In this document: in pieces, positions 8,859-17,694 of the stretch | Numbering within the stretch: the stretch's first letter is position 1 | How the letters are laid out: each line of letters begins with the position of its first letter | Source: Deltaproteobacteria bacterium | GTDB taxonomy: Bacteria; Myxococcota; XYA12-FULL-58-9 | Direction of reading: 5' to 3' | Length of the DNA: 64,000 nt | Assembly (NCBI GenBank): GCA_016218825.1 | Contig: JACRCV010000118.1 | Span: forward strand, 62,001 to 126,000 | Notes under the pieces: generated by a model | What the model saw: only the letters and a program-made list of their open reading frames with translations | Databases searched by the model: none | Told to the model about the DNA's origin: nothing | Made by a program: the position numbers and the translations under genes

Positions 8859-9362
8859 ATGCAGCAGCTAGCCGTCCTTCGCCTCGCCGATGTGGTCGCG
8901 AACAGCCAGCTGGGCCGTGACGCCGAGAAGGAGCTGCAGGCGCGCCTGGACGACGCCCGGGCGCGGGTCGCCGCCGCCGAGCGCAACGCGACGCTGGCCG
9001 AGGCCGAGGCCCGACGGGTCGCCGCCGATCCCCGCCAGGCCGCCGCCAAGACCCGAGAGGCGGCGCGACTGCGGCGCGAGGTGGCACACCTACAGCAAGA
9101 GAGCGAGATCGCTTTGAGCTCGCTGCGTCAGGACCTGCTCAACCAGGCCCTGGCCCAGATCCAACCGCTGGTCTCCGAGGTGGCGCGCGAGGTCGCGGCG
9201 AGCATCGTGCTCTTGGCGCCGAACCCGGGGCTTGCCCACTACGCGCCCGAGGTCGACATCACCGATCGCGTGCTGCAACGCCTGGGCGGGCCGGCGGCCG
9301 ACGCCGACCCCAAAGACGAGGCCAAGAAGAAGACGAGCGCACGGGGATCGACGGCCCGATGA
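8859..9362 (+). CDS. OmpH/Skp-like coiled-coil protein without visible signal peptide
   Basis: This 167-residue protein is mostly a long Ala/Glu/Arg coiled coil (about residues 20-95). It begins with VLRLADVVANSQLGRDAEKEL and ends with a PEVDITDRVLQRL segment, both matching the ends of the Skp/OmpH chaperone fold. Skp normally holds unfolded outer-membrane proteins in the periplasm and carries a signal peptide. Here an in-frame TGA directly precedes ATG 8859, so no signal peptide can be gained by moving the start upstream. The protein may be cytoplasmic or exported by another route. Its stop overlaps the start of the HExxH membrane protein (ATGA), so the two are translationally coupled and probably work together. 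Confidence 0.7.
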   Translation: MQQLAVLRLADVVANSQLGRDAEKELQARLDDARARVAAAERNATLAEAEARRVAADPRQAAAKTREAARLRREVAHLQQESEIALSSLRQDLLNQALAQIQPLVSEVAREVAASIVLLAPNPGLAHYAPEVDITDRVLQRLGGPAADADPKDEAKKKTSARGSTAR

Positions 9363-10720
9363 GCGACCCGTTCAAGGACCTGTTCGTCACCGCGAACTTC
9401 GGCATCGGCGCCGGGGGCTCGATGCTCGGCCTGTCGTTCCTCGGCCTGTCGGTGCGCCCGGCGCGGTCGAGCCCCGGAAACGACCCGTTCCTGGTGCCCG
9501 AAGACGGCCGCAAGGCGTGGGAGACCCTGGGCCTCGCGGCGCTCGGCACCGTCGGCACCGGCATGCTGATCCGCGCCCTGAAGAACCCCAACGAGTCGGC
9601 GACCAAGCCCAAGGACCTGCTGCTCGACGGCCTGGTGGGCCTGCAGCTCGGCTCGGGGCTCGTCGGCGACCCGCGCGCCGAGGCGTTCTTCTTGAGCGGC
9701 ATCGTCAGCCTGCCGCTGCAGTGGCTCAACTACCGCCGCGACCCGTCGTGGGACTATCGCGTCGGGATGCTGACCCAGGGCGCGGTCGGCGTGGCGCGCG
9801 AACAGCTCGGCGGCCAATGGATCCCGAACCAAGGCTGGCGCGTGAACCCACAGGTGCCGAAAGAGACCGAGACCGTGTTCGGCGAGCTGATCGGCAACGC
9901 CGCCGCCGAGATCGCGCTCGACGCGGTCTCCTACGGGCTCGGCAACTCGCTCGCGGCGCTGGCGCAGGGCACGACAAGACCGAGGGAGCTCGGTGCCCGT
10001 GCCCTCCAGGGCGCGGCGTACGGCGGCGCCGAGGCGCTCTTGACCACGCTCTCTCTCGGCCCGGCGGTCCGCATCAGGCCCGAGACCATGGCCGCGGCGC
10101 TGAAGATCGACGGCCTCACCGGCCCCGACGTCGCCGACGTCGCCAACCACACCACCTTCCGCGCCGGCGCGCTGATCTTGGGCCTGCCGATCGCCGGCAT
10201 CACCCTCGGTCCGAACGTCTCCCTGGACCCGACCGAGCTCAACAACCCCGTGCTCATCGCCCACGAGCTCATCCACCGCGACCAGATGGCCGGCGCCACC
10301 TCGGCGGCCGGCCCGGGCACGGTGCGCGAAGGCCACGGCGTGTTGTCGTTCTATGGCCAGTACCTCGTCTGGTCGGCCCAGAACACCTACATCAACAACC
10401 CCTTCGAGCGCGAGGCCTACCACTTCGCGGACCACCGCAGCTACGTCGGCAGCCCGGCGGTCTCGACCGAGAGCCACGGCGACGTCATCGGCATGGGCGC
10501 CGGCATGCTGCTCTTCGGCGGCGGCAGCCTGCTGATGGCGCCAAAGCCCCGCCATCCGGCGACCGCGCCCGCCGCGGCCTCGACGCCGACACCCGACCCC
10601 GCCACGGCCGGGATCTCCGCGGCCGAGCCCGCGACGACCGAATCCGCCACGACCGCGCCCGCCACGACCGCGCCCGCCGCGGGTGACACCCCTCCGGACC
10701 CGACCCGCGGCGAGCCCTGA
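9359..10720 (+). CDS. HExxH-motif membrane-associated protein, putative metalloprotease
   Basis: This 453-residue protein has an N-terminal region with several Gly/Ala/Leu-rich hydrophobic stretches (about residues 10-40, 55-75, 90-125), a central part with the zinc-peptidase-like motif HELIH at residues 302-306, and a downstream NPFEREAYHFADH at 347-359 whose Glu could be the third zinc ligand. This HExxH plus NPxExxA arrangement resembles the DUF4157-type motif found in many secreted effectors and toxins; that likeness is by eye. The C-terminal 90 residues are Pro/Ala/Thr-rich with short ATTAP repeats. Its start overlaps the OmpH-like gene by 4 bp. The substrate and the cellular location are unknown. 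Confidence 0.6.
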   Translation: MSDPFKDLFVTANFGIGAGGSMLGLSFLGLSVRPARSSPGNDPFLVPEDGRKAWETLGLAALGTVGTGMLIRALKNPNESATKPKDLLLDGLVGLQLGSGLVGDPRAEAFFLSGIVSLPLQWLNYRRDPSWDYRVGMLTQGAVGVAREQLGGQWIPNQGWRVNPQVPKETETVFGELIGNAAAEIALDAVSYGLGNSLAALAQGTTRPRELGARALQGAAYGGAEALLTTLSLGPAVRIRPETMAAALKIDGLTGPDVADVANHTTFRAGALILGLPIAGITLGPNVSLDPTELNNPVLIAHELIHRDQMAGATSAAGPGTVREGHGVLSFYGQYLVWSAQNTYINNPFEREAYHFADHRSYVGSPAVSTESHGDVIGMGAGMLLFGGGSLLMAPKPRHPATAPAAASTPTPDPATAGISAAEPATTESATTAPATTAPAAGDTPPDPTRGEP

Positions 10721-10769
10721 GGCCGGGATCCCGACCCGTCGCCGCGTGGCCCATCGGCTCGGAGGCTGG

Positions 10770-10799
10770 TTGTCCTCGAATACGGATCACTGCTAGCTT
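10770..10799 (+). promoter_or_regulatory. Promoter candidate for outer-membrane protein gene
   Basis: TTGTCC (10770-10775), an 18-bp spacer and TAGCTT (10794-10799) end 6 nt before ATG 10806. No ribosome-binding site intervenes, which suggests a leaderless transcript. Confidence 0.45.
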
Positions 10800-10805
10800 C
10801 CGCCG

Positions 10806-12323
10806 ATGCTCGCCCTCGTGTCGCTCGCGGTCATGCCGCTCGGCGTGGCGCTGGCGCCAACCGACGACGGCCTGATGGTCGCCGCCGACGCCCGGCTGAG
10901 CCTCACCGCCTCGGATGACAACCTCGCGGCCGGCGCTGACGGTCAGTCCCGCGGCGGACTCTTCAGCGTCCCGCCGATGCGGCTCTCATTCGACGACCTC
11001 GAGAAGCACGACGTCGCCTACGACCGCGACCTGCGCCTGATGCTGCTCGCGGAGGCCCCCGAGACCAGCGGCGCACCCGGCTTCTACCTGGGCGTCCTGC
11101 CGACGCTCTCGCTCGCCAAGACGGCCGCTCCGGCAGCGCTCGCCTGGGCCGACGCCTCGACCTACTTCGGCGTTCGCAAGAGCTTCACGTTCGGCGAGCT
11201 TTCGCTCACCGCGTTCCCTCTCTCCGGCGACCAGCTCCGCATCGGCTACACGAACCAGACCTCGTGGGCCATCGGCGCCCAGAAGACCGGTGCCGCCCCC
11301 GGCGCCCGCCTGGAGTGGACCGGTTTTGGGGGCTACGGGTTCGTCGCCGCCGCCGCGTCCCCGCGTCCGATGGTGCAGCGGGATGGCACGGTTGAAGAAG
11401 ACACCGCGTGGAGCCTGGCGTCGGGCCTCGGGTGGCGGTTGTTCGCTGCGCTGTACGCGGACCTCGAGGCGGTGACGGCAATGCGCGGCAACATCGACAA
11501 ACCTGAGCTCCGCATCCCTGGGGTAGAGCCGGTGCAATGGCGGACCCACGGAGGCGCGGCACGCTTGGCGTGGGCGGACGGCGTCGCGCTCGCGACCCCG
11601 GTCTCCTACAGCCCCCTCGACAACGACCTGTTCGCATTCGACTCCCTGACCGGTGCCGCCGAGCCGTGGCGCGGCCGGCTGGCGTACTCGGCGGTCGGCA
11701 CCGCGACCCTGCTGTGGCAAGACCTCCAAGACCCTCAGGATCCTTCGGCCATCGCCTGGCAGCGCGCCCTCGCCGCGAGCGTCATCTCGAAGGTCCATTA
11801 CGGCCGGTTCGGCGGCGCCATCCTCGCCGCCTACCGCGACCTGTCCTTCATCCTCTTCGATGTCCCTTCAACCCCGAACTACGTCTCGTTCCCCAAGGCG
11901 TGGCGGATCTACCCCGAGGTGCGCGCCGCGGCGCGGGGCTCCGCGGCCTTCCGCGCCGGCGACGTCGAGCTGTCGGCCGCGCTCGAAGCGGGCGTGCGTT
12001 GGCCGGCTTGGGTGAAGAACCAGCCGGCAGCGACGGGGCCGAACCCGAGCCTGTCGTTCGACAACGTCATGCTTTGGAACAGCGCGAGCGAGATCGAGAT
12101 CCTCGACGTCGGCGACCGGGTACGACCGGTCCCGGAGGCCAAGCTGTCGCTCGTCGCGCGCTTCAACGAGTGGGCGGGCGCTGCCGTCGAGGTGTTGGAG
12201 CGTTACGACCGCAACCAACGCCAGCGGGTCTACGACATGCAGGGCAGCGCGGAGGTGGCGCGGCTGCAGTCGTTGCCGCCCAACCGCTTCGGGCTCAACG
12301 TGCTGCTGCGCGCCAGGATTTGA
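10806..12323 (+). CDS. Predicted outer-membrane/secreted protein of unknown function
   Basis: This 505-residue protein starts with a short signal peptide (LALVSLAVMPLGVALA) directly at ATG 10806. The mature part has many alternating Tyr/Trp/Leu-rich strands with short Asp/Gly/Pro turns, such as LRIGYTNQTSWAIGA and GRFGGAILAAYRDLSFILF, which is the pattern of a transmembrane beta-barrel. The last residues (VLLRARI) do not carry the usual terminal Phe. No family is recognised. It is followed by about 200 bp without a convincing gene (12324-12520). Confidence 0.6.
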   Translation: MLALVSLAVMPLGVALAPTDDGLMVAADARLSLTASDDNLAAGADGQSRGGLFSVPPMRLSFDDLEKHDVAYDRDLRLMLLAEAPETSGAPGFYLGVLPTLSLAKTAAPAALAWADASTYFGVRKSFTFGELSLTAFPLSGDQLRIGYTNQTSWAIGAQKTGAAPGARLEWTGFGGYGFVAAAASPRPMVQRDGTVEEDTAWSLASGLGWRLFAALYADLEAVTAMRGNIDKPELRIPGVEPVQWRTHGGAARLAWADGVALATPVSYSPLDNDLFAFDSLTGAAEPWRGRLAYSAVGTATLLWQDLQDPQDPSAIAWQRALAASVISKVHYGRFGGAILAAYRDLSFILFDVPSTPNYVSFPKAWRIYPEVRAAARGSAAFRAGDVELSAALEAGVRWPAWVKNQPAATGPNPSLSFDNVMLWNSASEIEILDVGDRVRPVPEAKLSLVARFNEWAGAAVEVLERYDRNQRQRVYDMQGSAEVARLQSLPPNRFGLNVLLRARI

Positions 12324-12520
12324 CCGCGCGCCGACCCTTCAGGCAGGCGTCCCACAGTCGGCGGGAGGATTCGGGGCCCGGGCGGGCGCCAGCTTTGCCA
12401 ACAGCAGCCCGGCGCCGACGACCCGGCCCTCCTCGAGCACACCCAGACCCACCTTCCCCGGGGGCGGGATCGGCGATACATGCAATGCCCGACCGCAGAA
12501 GCCCAAGGCAAGGTGCGAGG

Positions 12521-13720
12521 ATGACCGAGCAACGCAGCCCAGTGTTTCTCACCCGAGTAGCACTCAAGAACTACCGCAGCATCGCAGCTTGCGACTTTAG
12601 CCTCGGGCCCCTCACGTTCCTCGTCGGCGCCAACGGCTCCGGCAAGAGCAACTTTCTCGACGCGCTGCGTCTGGTCACCGACTCGCTGTTGAGCTCCCTC
12701 GACCACGCCCTCAGAGAACGCGGCGGCATCCAGGAGGTGCGTCGCCGCTCGAGCGGACATCCGACCAACTTCGGGGTGCGCTTGAGCTTCCTGCTGAAAG
12801 ACGGCCGCAGCGGCACATTCGCTTTCGAAGTCGGGGCCCGGCCCCGTGGCGAGTTCGTCGTCAAGCAAGAGGAGTGCTCGGTCGGCCAGGATCGGTACGT
12901 TGTTCGGGAGGGCAATCTAGTGCACCCCGTCGGAGGAGTATTCCCGCCGGTCGTCGCCGATCGTCTCTACCTCGTGAACGCCGCGGGCCTGCCACAGTTC
13001 CGGCCGGTGTTCGATGCCCTGTCGCACATGGGCTTCTACAACATCAATCCGGCCCAGATCCGAAAGCTCCAGTCCCCGGACCGCGGCGACGTCCTGGCGC
13101 GGGACGGCGCGAACCTCGCAAGCCTGGTGGGGCGCTTGGAGCGCGCGGACAGTGCCGCGTTGAAGGAGCGAGTCGCGGAGTACCTCGCCCAGGTGGTCCC
13201 CGGAGTTGTTGGCTTCGAGCAAAAGCGCGTGGGTCACATGGAGACCATTGAATTTCGCCAAACCGTCGAAGCCTCGGCAGACGCGTGGCGATTCCCGGCG
13301 ATCAACATGTCCGACGGTACCTTGCGCGTTCTGGCGGTACTTGTCGGGTTGTTCCAGGCGGGCGCCGATCGCCGGGTGCCGCTCGTCGGCCTCGAGGAGC
13401 CCGAGACCGCGCTGCACCCCGCCGCCGCCGGTGTGCTCCGGGACTGCATCGTCGAAGCGAGTCGCGGTGTTCAAGTCATCGTCACGAGTCACAGCGCTGA
13501 GCTCTTGGACGACACCAAGGTCACAGATGAACAACTTCGCGCGGTCGAGGCGACCGGCGGCCGCACCAAGATCGCCCGGGTCGACGAGGCGGCACGGTCC
13601 GCCCTGCACGAACGCCTGTACACCGCCGGCGAGCTCCTACGCGCCAACCAACTCCTCCCGGATGCCAACGCGGTTGTAGATCCACACCAACTCCGGCTGT
13701 TCGACGAGGGCGAGGCATGA
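12521..13720 (+). CDS. AAA ATPase (AAA_21/OLD-like), partner of TOPRIM-like protein
   Basis: This 399-residue ATPase starts at ATG 12521. N-terminal FLTRVALKNYRSI is followed by Walker A GANGSGKSN (36-44), an SMC/OLD-like signature NMSDGTLRVLAV near residue 262, Walker B VGLEEPETALHP near 290 and the switch TSHSAELLD near 325. This is the AAA_21 class of SMC-like ATPases found as sensors in defence systems such as PARIS, Septu, Gabija and AbiL. Its stop overlaps the start of a TOPRIM-like gene by 4 bp, so a two-protein complex is likely. An upstream in-frame reading to 11537 lies on top of the outer-membrane protein gene in another frame and is rejected. The flanking genes are unrelated. Confidence 0.82.
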   Translation: MTEQRSPVFLTRVALKNYRSIAACDFSLGPLTFLVGANGSGKSNFLDALRLVTDSLLSSLDHALRERGGIQEVRRRSSGHPTNFGVRLSFLLKDGRSGTFAFEVGARPRGEFVVKQEECSVGQDRYVVREGNLVHPVGGVFPPVVADRLYLVNAAGLPQFRPVFDALSHMGFYNINPAQIRKLQSPDRGDVLARDGANLASLVGRLERADSAALKERVAEYLAQVVPGVVGFEQKRVGHMETIEFRQTVEASADAWRFPAINMSDGTLRVLAVLVGLFQAGADRRVPLVGLEEPETALHPAAAGVLRDCIVEASRGVQVIVTSHSAELLDDTKVTDEQLRAVEATGGRTKIARVDEAARSALHERLYTAGELLRANQLLPDANAVVDPHQLRLFDEGEA

Positions 13721-14313
13721 AGCTCGGCGTGATCGTGGAGGGGCACGGCGATGCAACCGCGGTGCCCCTGCTGTTGCGGCGCATCGCGGTCGATTTGCAG
13801 TTTCCGGATCCTCTCGAGATCGCGCGGCCGTTTCGTTTGCCGCGCGGCAAGATCCTGAAGGGGCCGGAGCTACAACGTTGCGTCGAGATCGTCGCCCGCC
13901 AAGTTGGTTCGTCCCAACCCATCCTCGTGCTGTTGGACGCTGACGAGGATTGCCCGGCCGAGATCGGACCGCGACTCGCGGCCTTGGCCGCCGCGCAGAG
14001 GTCGGACCGATCCCTTGCCGTGATCTTGGCGAAGCGGGAGTTCGAGTCGTGGCTCGTCGCCGGCGCCTCGTCTCTTGCCGGCCACCGCGGTCTTCCGGAT
14101 GCTCTCCCCTATTCCCAGGATCCTGAGGGGCTTCGCGACCCGAAGGGTTGGCTCGGCGAAAAGCTACCGAACGGCTACAGCGAGACCATCGACCAGCCGG
14201 CGCTCGCCGCATGCCTCGACTGGCGACTGGCGTGCCGGGCGGCCTCGTTCGCCAAGTTGGTTCGCGATCTCTGTCGCCTGCTGGGGATAGCCCCGCCACC
14301 TGAGGCCGCGTGA
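13717..14313 (+). CDS. DUF4276-like/TOPRIM-like protein, putative defence effector
   Basis: This 198-residue protein has the TOPRIM-style acidic layout: an N-terminal Glu in VIVEGHGDATAVPLLLRR (residues 5-22), a DxD in VLLDADEDCP near residue 71, and a conserved-looking KREFESWLVAG near 107. These match the DUF4276 family, which commonly follows an AAA_21 ATPase. TOPRIM effectors in comparable pairs (AriB of PARIS, OLD nucleases) cut DNA or RNA. Nuclease activity here is inference. The gene begins within the stop codon of the ATPase gene (ATGA) and is the last gene before a convergent operon. Confidence 0.72.
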   Translation: MKLGVIVEGHGDATAVPLLLRRIAVDLQFPDPLEIARPFRLPRGKILKGPELQRCVEIVARQVGSSQPILVLLDADEDCPAEIGPRLAALAAAQRSDRSLAVILAKREFESWLVAGASSLAGHRGLPDALPYSQDPEGLRDPKGWLGEKLPNGYSETIDQPALAACLDWRLACRAASFAKLVRDLCRLLGIAPPPEAA

Positions 14314-14363
14314 CCCCAACGAGACGGGTAGAATGCCCTCACGTCGATTTCTGCGTCTACGCG

Positions 14364-14879
14364 TCAATGCGACTTCTGAGCCCGCGGCTCCGGCGGCGGA
14401 CTGACGAGCACGGTGCGAACCTGGCCCGAGAGCTCCTCGGCGAGCGCCTGCAGGAACTCGGCCTCGAGCTCGCCTTTGGCCCCGGCCGCCGGCGCCACGA
14501 ACGCGGCATCACGCGCCCCGGCTTGCGCCAGACAGGTGAAGGCGTTCTTGACGACACCGCGCATCAACGCCCGATCCGCCTTCGCGGCCTCGCCCAACCC
14601 GAACAGAAACACCCGCCGCCGCTTGTTGCGTCCCTCGCCCGGCAAGAGCACCACCTCGCCGCCCTTGCCCTCGACGTGGCCGCGCTCGAGGGCGCGCGAC
14701 AGCCGGCCGCTCAGCCGCCAATCGAGCACCTGGGCGGCGCCGAACAACGGCCGGACGTCGGCGAAACAGAAGACCGCGAACGACTCGACCGCCATCGTGT
14801 CGATGGCCTTGAGGTCGGTCGCGATGACCGGCAGCGCGCTCGCGGCGTCCGGCGCCAGCGGCGGCAACACCGGGCTCAT
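14364..14879 (-). CDS. M17 aminopeptidase N-terminal-domain-like protein
   Basis: This 171-residue protein resembles the N-terminal (macro-like) domain of M17 leucyl aminopeptidases: an alternating beta/alpha pattern with FAVFCFADVRPL, VVLLPGEGRNKRRRVFLFGLG and later AFVAPAA. The catalytic two-metal domain of M17 enzymes is absent, so peptidase activity is unlikely; a ligand-binding or regulatory role is possible. It is the last gene of the ribE-ribBX-ribH-nusB operon and overlaps nusB by 4 bp (ATGA). Confidence 0.6.
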   Translation of the reverse strand: MSPVLPPLAPDAASALPVIATDLKAIDTMAVESFAVFCFADVRPLFGAAQVLDWRLSGRLSRALERGHVEGKGGEVVLLPGEGRNKRRRVFLFGLGEAAKADRALMRGVVKNAFTCLAQAGARDAAFVAPAAGAKGELEAEFLQALAEELSGQVRTVLVSPPPEPRAQKSH

Positions 14880-15340
14880 GACTTGGCCGCCTCGCCGCCG
14901 GCCTTGCCTCCACCGGCGGGCTCGCGTCCGAACTGGTCGAGCACCCCGTTGATGAAGGCCACCGACTCACCGCCGCCGAAGCGCCGGGCGATCTCCAGGG
15001 CCTCGTTGATGGCGACCGTGCGCGGCACGTCGGGACAGTGGAGGATCTCGTAGGCCGCGAGCCGGATGAGGTTCTTGTCGACCTTGTCCATGCGCGACAG
15101 CTTCCAGTGGTGCGAGACCTTGGCGATCGCGGCGTCGAGCGCCGCGACCGCGCCCGCGACCCCGTGCGCCAGCCGCTCGGCGTACTCGCGCTCGTCGGCC
15201 GAGACCTCCTCGAAGCTGTCCCAGTAGCGATCAATGGCGGCGCTCACCTGCTCGCGGGTCACCGCCTTGACGTCGAGCTCCGCCTGCACGTCCAGCTGGT
15301 ACAGGATCTGCAAAGCGCACTCTCGGGCGCGTCGACGCAT
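14876..15340 (-). CDS. nusB: Transcription antitermination factor NusB
   Basis: This 154-residue all-helical protein matches NusB: RRRARECALQILYQLDV at the N terminus, and DKNLIRLAAYEIL, VAINEALEIARRFGGGES and FINGVLDQF in the C-terminal half. NusB binds boxA RNA with NusE (S10) and supports antitermination on rRNA operons. The length is typical apart from a short Gly/Lys tail. ATG 15340 is used because it starts the conserved part; an upstream extension would overlap ribH. Its position directly after ribH is the common bacterial arrangement. Confidence 0.95.
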   Translation of the reverse strand: MRRRARECALQILYQLDVQAELDVKAVTREQVSAAIDRYWDSFEEVSADEREYAERLAHGVAGAVAALDAAIAKVSHHWKLSRMDKVDKNLIRLAAYEILHCPDVPRTVAINEALEIARRFGGGESVAFINGVLDQFGREPAGGGKAGGEAAKS

Positions 15341-15348
15341 GCGGCGCC

Positions 15349-15840
15349 CTACCGCCCCGCGGCTTTGAGGGTGCGCATCAGCTGCGCCATCTCGATCGCG
15401 GTCACCGCGGCGTCGAAGCCCTTGTTGCCGCCCTTGGTGCCGGCGCGCTCCACCGCCTGCTCCAGGGTGTCGGTCGTCAGGACGCCGAAGGCCACCGGCA
15501 GGCCCGATTCCCAGGCGGCCTCGGCGATGCCGCGGGTGACCTGGGTCGCGACGTAGTCGAAGTGCGGCGTGCCGCCGCGCATCACCGCGCCCAGGCAGCA
15601 AACGGCGTCGTACTTGCCGCTTTGCGCCAGGCGCTTGGCGACGAGCGGCATCTCGAAGGTGCCCGGGGTGTAGGCCACGTCGACCCCGGCCATGTCGACG
15701 TCGTGGCGCCGGAACGCGTCGAGGGCGCCGTCCAACAGCTTCTGGGTGATGAACTCGTTGAAGCGGCTGACGACGATGGCGAACTTGAGCCCGGCGCCCA
15801 CCAGGTTGCCTTCGAAAGATCGTCCGAGATTCTCTGCCAT
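15349..15840 (-). CDS. ribH: 6,7-dimethyl-8-ribityllumazine synthase
   Basis: This 163-residue protein is lumazine synthase, which condenses 5-amino-6-ribitylaminouracil with 3,4-dihydroxy-2-butanone 4-phosphate in the penultimate step of riboflavin synthesis. Visible motifs are VSRFNEFIT (substrate pocket), the TPGTFEMP loop, [14 protein letters not shown] with the catalytic His, and [12 protein letters not shown]. It starts at ATG 15840 with GGAG 6 nt upstream, 10 nt after the ribBX stop, and precedes nusB by 8 nt. The enzyme usually forms pentamers or 60-subunit capsids. Confidence 0.97.
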   Translation of the reverse strand: MAENLGRSFEGNLVGAGLKFAIVVSRFNEFITQKLLDGALDAFRRHDVDMAGVDVAYTPGTFEMPLVAKRLAQSGKYDAVCCLGAVMRGGTPHFDYVATQVTRGIAEAAWESGLPVAFGVLTTDTLEQAVERAGTKGGNKGFDAAVTAIEMAQLMRTLKAAGR

Positions 15841-15850
15841 GATAGCTCCG

Positions 15851-17029
15851 TTAGCGCCGCGGATCGGCGTTGCCGCCCACGACCTTGAGGTTGCCGGTCG
15901 GCACCACGGTGACCCGCGCGACTTGCAGCGGCACCACCTCGGTCACGTGAAGGCCGAAGCCTTCGATCCCCTTGAGCCGTTTCGGGTTGTTGGACAACAG
16001 ACGAATGTGGGTCAGCCCGAGCTCGCGCAGGATCTGGGAGCCGAGGCCGATGTCGCGCAGGGCGCTCTGCGGCGGGTTGGCGGTGGTCTCGACGCGCTCG
16101 CCGACCTCGTTGATGCGGCGATCGAGGGGCACCTCGTCGACGGCGCGATCGATGCAGAGCAACACGCCGCAGCCCTCGTCACAGATCCGCGCCATCGCCG
16201 CGCCGAGCAGCTGGCGGTCGTTGCTGAACAGATCGCCGAAGACGCTGCTCAAGCTGTAGCCGGCGTGCACCCGGACCACCGGCGCCGGCACCGCAGAGAG
16301 GTCGCCCTTCACCACCACCAGGTGCTGGCGCAGGTCGATGGTCGAGCTGTAGGCGCAGAGCGTGACCGTGCCCCACTGCGGGTGCGTGACCTCGCGCGAC
16401 ACCAGGCGGCGCACCAGGGTCTCCATCCGCAGGCGGTACTCGATGAGGTCGGCGATGCTGACGATCAACAGCTGGTGCTCGCGGGCGAAGCGCTCGAGGT
16501 CGGGCAGGCGCGCCATCGAGCCGTCGTCGGTCATGATCTCGCAGATCACCCCGGCCGGCTCGAGCCCGGCGAGGCGCGCCAGATCCACCGCGCCCTCGGT
16601 CTGACCGGTGCGCACCAACACCCCGCCGGGTTGCGCCCTGAGCGGGAACACGTGGCCGGGGCGGACGAGGTCGGCGGCGGCGGCGTGCGGCGCCACCGCG
16701 GCGCGAATCGTCGTCGCCCGATCCGCGGCGCTGATGCCGGTCGACACCCCGTGGCGCGCCTCGATCGACACCGTAAACGCGGTGCCGAAGGTGCTGGTGT
16801 TGTTGGCCACCATCAGCGGCAGATCGAGCTGGGCGATGCGGCGGTCGGTGAGCGCCAGACACACGAGGCCGCGGCCGTACTTCGCCATGAAGTTCACAGC
16901 CTCGGGCGTCACCTTCTCGGCCGCCAGGCACAGGTCGCCTTCGTTCTCGCGGTCTTCGTCGTCGACGAGGATCACCATCCGCCCAGCGCGGATCTCGTCG
17001 ATCGCATGCTGGACGGTCTCCAAGGTCAT
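15851..17029 (-). CDS. ribBX: DHBP synthase fused to a degenerate GTP cyclohydrolase II domain (RibBX-like)
   Basis: This 392-residue protein has two parts. Residues 1-205 are an intact 3,4-dihydroxy-2-butanone 4-phosphate synthase (RibB): [10 protein letters not shown] with the acidic metal ligands, and the [16 protein letters not shown] and [10 protein letters not shown] motifs. Residues 206-392 correspond to RibA but lack its key features. The zinc-binding CxxxD...RCDCG segment is replaced by [20 protein letters not shown], and the RQEGRGIGL catalytic stretch reads [14 protein letters not shown]. Only the distal [17 protein letters not shown] phosphate-binding part is kept. This matches the RibBX variant described in proteobacteria, which has only RibB activity. 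It overlaps ribE by 4 bp. A complete ribA lies at 61935-62780. Confidence 0.9.
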   Translation of the reverse strand: MTLETVQHAIDEIRAGRMVILVDDEDRENEGDLCLAAEKVTPEAVNFMAKYGRGLVCLALTDRRIAQLDLPLMVANNTSTFGTAFTVSIEARHGVSTGISAADRATTIRAAVAPHAAAADLVRPGHVFPLRAQPGGVLVRTGQTEGAVDLARLAGLEPAGVICEIMTDDGSMARLPDLERFAREHQLLIVSIADLIEYRLRMETLVRRLVSREVTHPQWGTVTLCAYSSTIDLRQHLVVVKGDLSAVPAPVVRVHAGYSLSSVFGDLFSNDRQLLGAAMARICDEGCGVLLCIDRAVDEVPLDRRINEVGERVETTANPPQSALRDIGLGSQILRELGLTHIRLLSNNPKRLKGIEGFGLHVTEVVPLQVARVTVVPTGNLKVVGGNADPRR

Positions 17030-17685
17030 AGAAACCCCTTATCTTTCAGGTACTCCACAGTCAAGCCGCCGCCTTGGTCCGAGCCCCCGGCGATCCCCAC
17101 CGTCGTCTTCAGGACCCGCGCCACGTAGCGCACCAACACGTCGGCCTCCAGGTTCAGCGCCGTGCCCGCGCGCGCCTCGCCGAGCGTGGTCTTCGCGACG
17201 GTGTGCGGCACCAGCGCCACGAAGATCTCGTCGCCGTTCACCTCGGTGACGGTCAACGACACCCCGGCGATCGCGATCGAGCCGCGGGGCGCACACAGCG
17301 CCGCGACCTCGGGCGCCCCGGCGACACCCAGATAGAGGGCGCTCTCCTTCATGCGCCGGGTACGCACCCGGCCGACCGCGTCGACGTGACCCATGACCAG
17401 GTGGCCGTCGAGCCTGCCGCTCGCGGCCAGGGCCCGCTCGAGGTGCACGCCGTCCCCCGCCTTGAGCGCACCCAAGGTCGTGCGCGCCAGGGTCTCGTCG
17501 GCGGCCTCGAAGCTCAGGGTGTCGGCGTCCGTCGCCACCACCGTCAGGCAGCAGCCGTCGATCGCCACCGAGTCGCCGATCTTCACCTCGGCGGCCGGGA
17601 TCGACGACCGGATCGTGAGACGGCGCGGCGCGCTGCCCGAGGCTCGAACCACCCTGCCGACGGTTTCGACGAGACCGGTGAACAT
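17026..17685 (-). CDS. ribE: Riboflavin synthase alpha subunit
   Basis: This 219-residue protein is riboflavin synthase, which dismutates two lumazines into riboflavin. It begins with the invariant MFTGLVE and contains two lumazine-binding barrels (about 1-97 and 98-195). These show GDSVAIDGCCLTVV and GHLVMGHVDAVG in the first, and GVSLTVTEVNGDEIFVALVPHT in the second. The C terminus forms the trimerisation helix. It overlaps ribBX by 4 bp and follows an unknown secreted-protein gene by 9 nt. No FMN riboswitch is visible: there is no leader space ahead of it. ribD, often first in such operons, is missing here. Confidence 0.95.
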   Translation of the reverse strand: MFTGLVETVGRVVRASGSAPRRLTIRSSIPAAEVKIGDSVAIDGCCLTVVATDADTLSFEAADETLARTTLGALKAGDGVHLERALAASGRLDGHLVMGHVDAVGRVRTRRMKESALYLGVAGAPEVAALCAPRGSIAIAGVSLTVTEVNGDEIFVALVPHTVAKTTLGEARAGTALNLEADVLVRYVARVLKTTVGIAGGSDQGGGLTVEYLKDKGFL

Positions 17686-17694
17686 CGGCCGACA

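Noticed and set aside
12324-12520. Small gene between the outer-membrane protein and the AAA ATPase
   Set aside because: Open frames here lack a ribosome-binding site and protein-like composition; the longest belong to shadows of the flanking genes.
17686-17694. FMN riboswitch ahead of ribE
   Set aside because: Only 9 nt separate ribE from the upstream gene, and no RFN-type conserved segments are seen.
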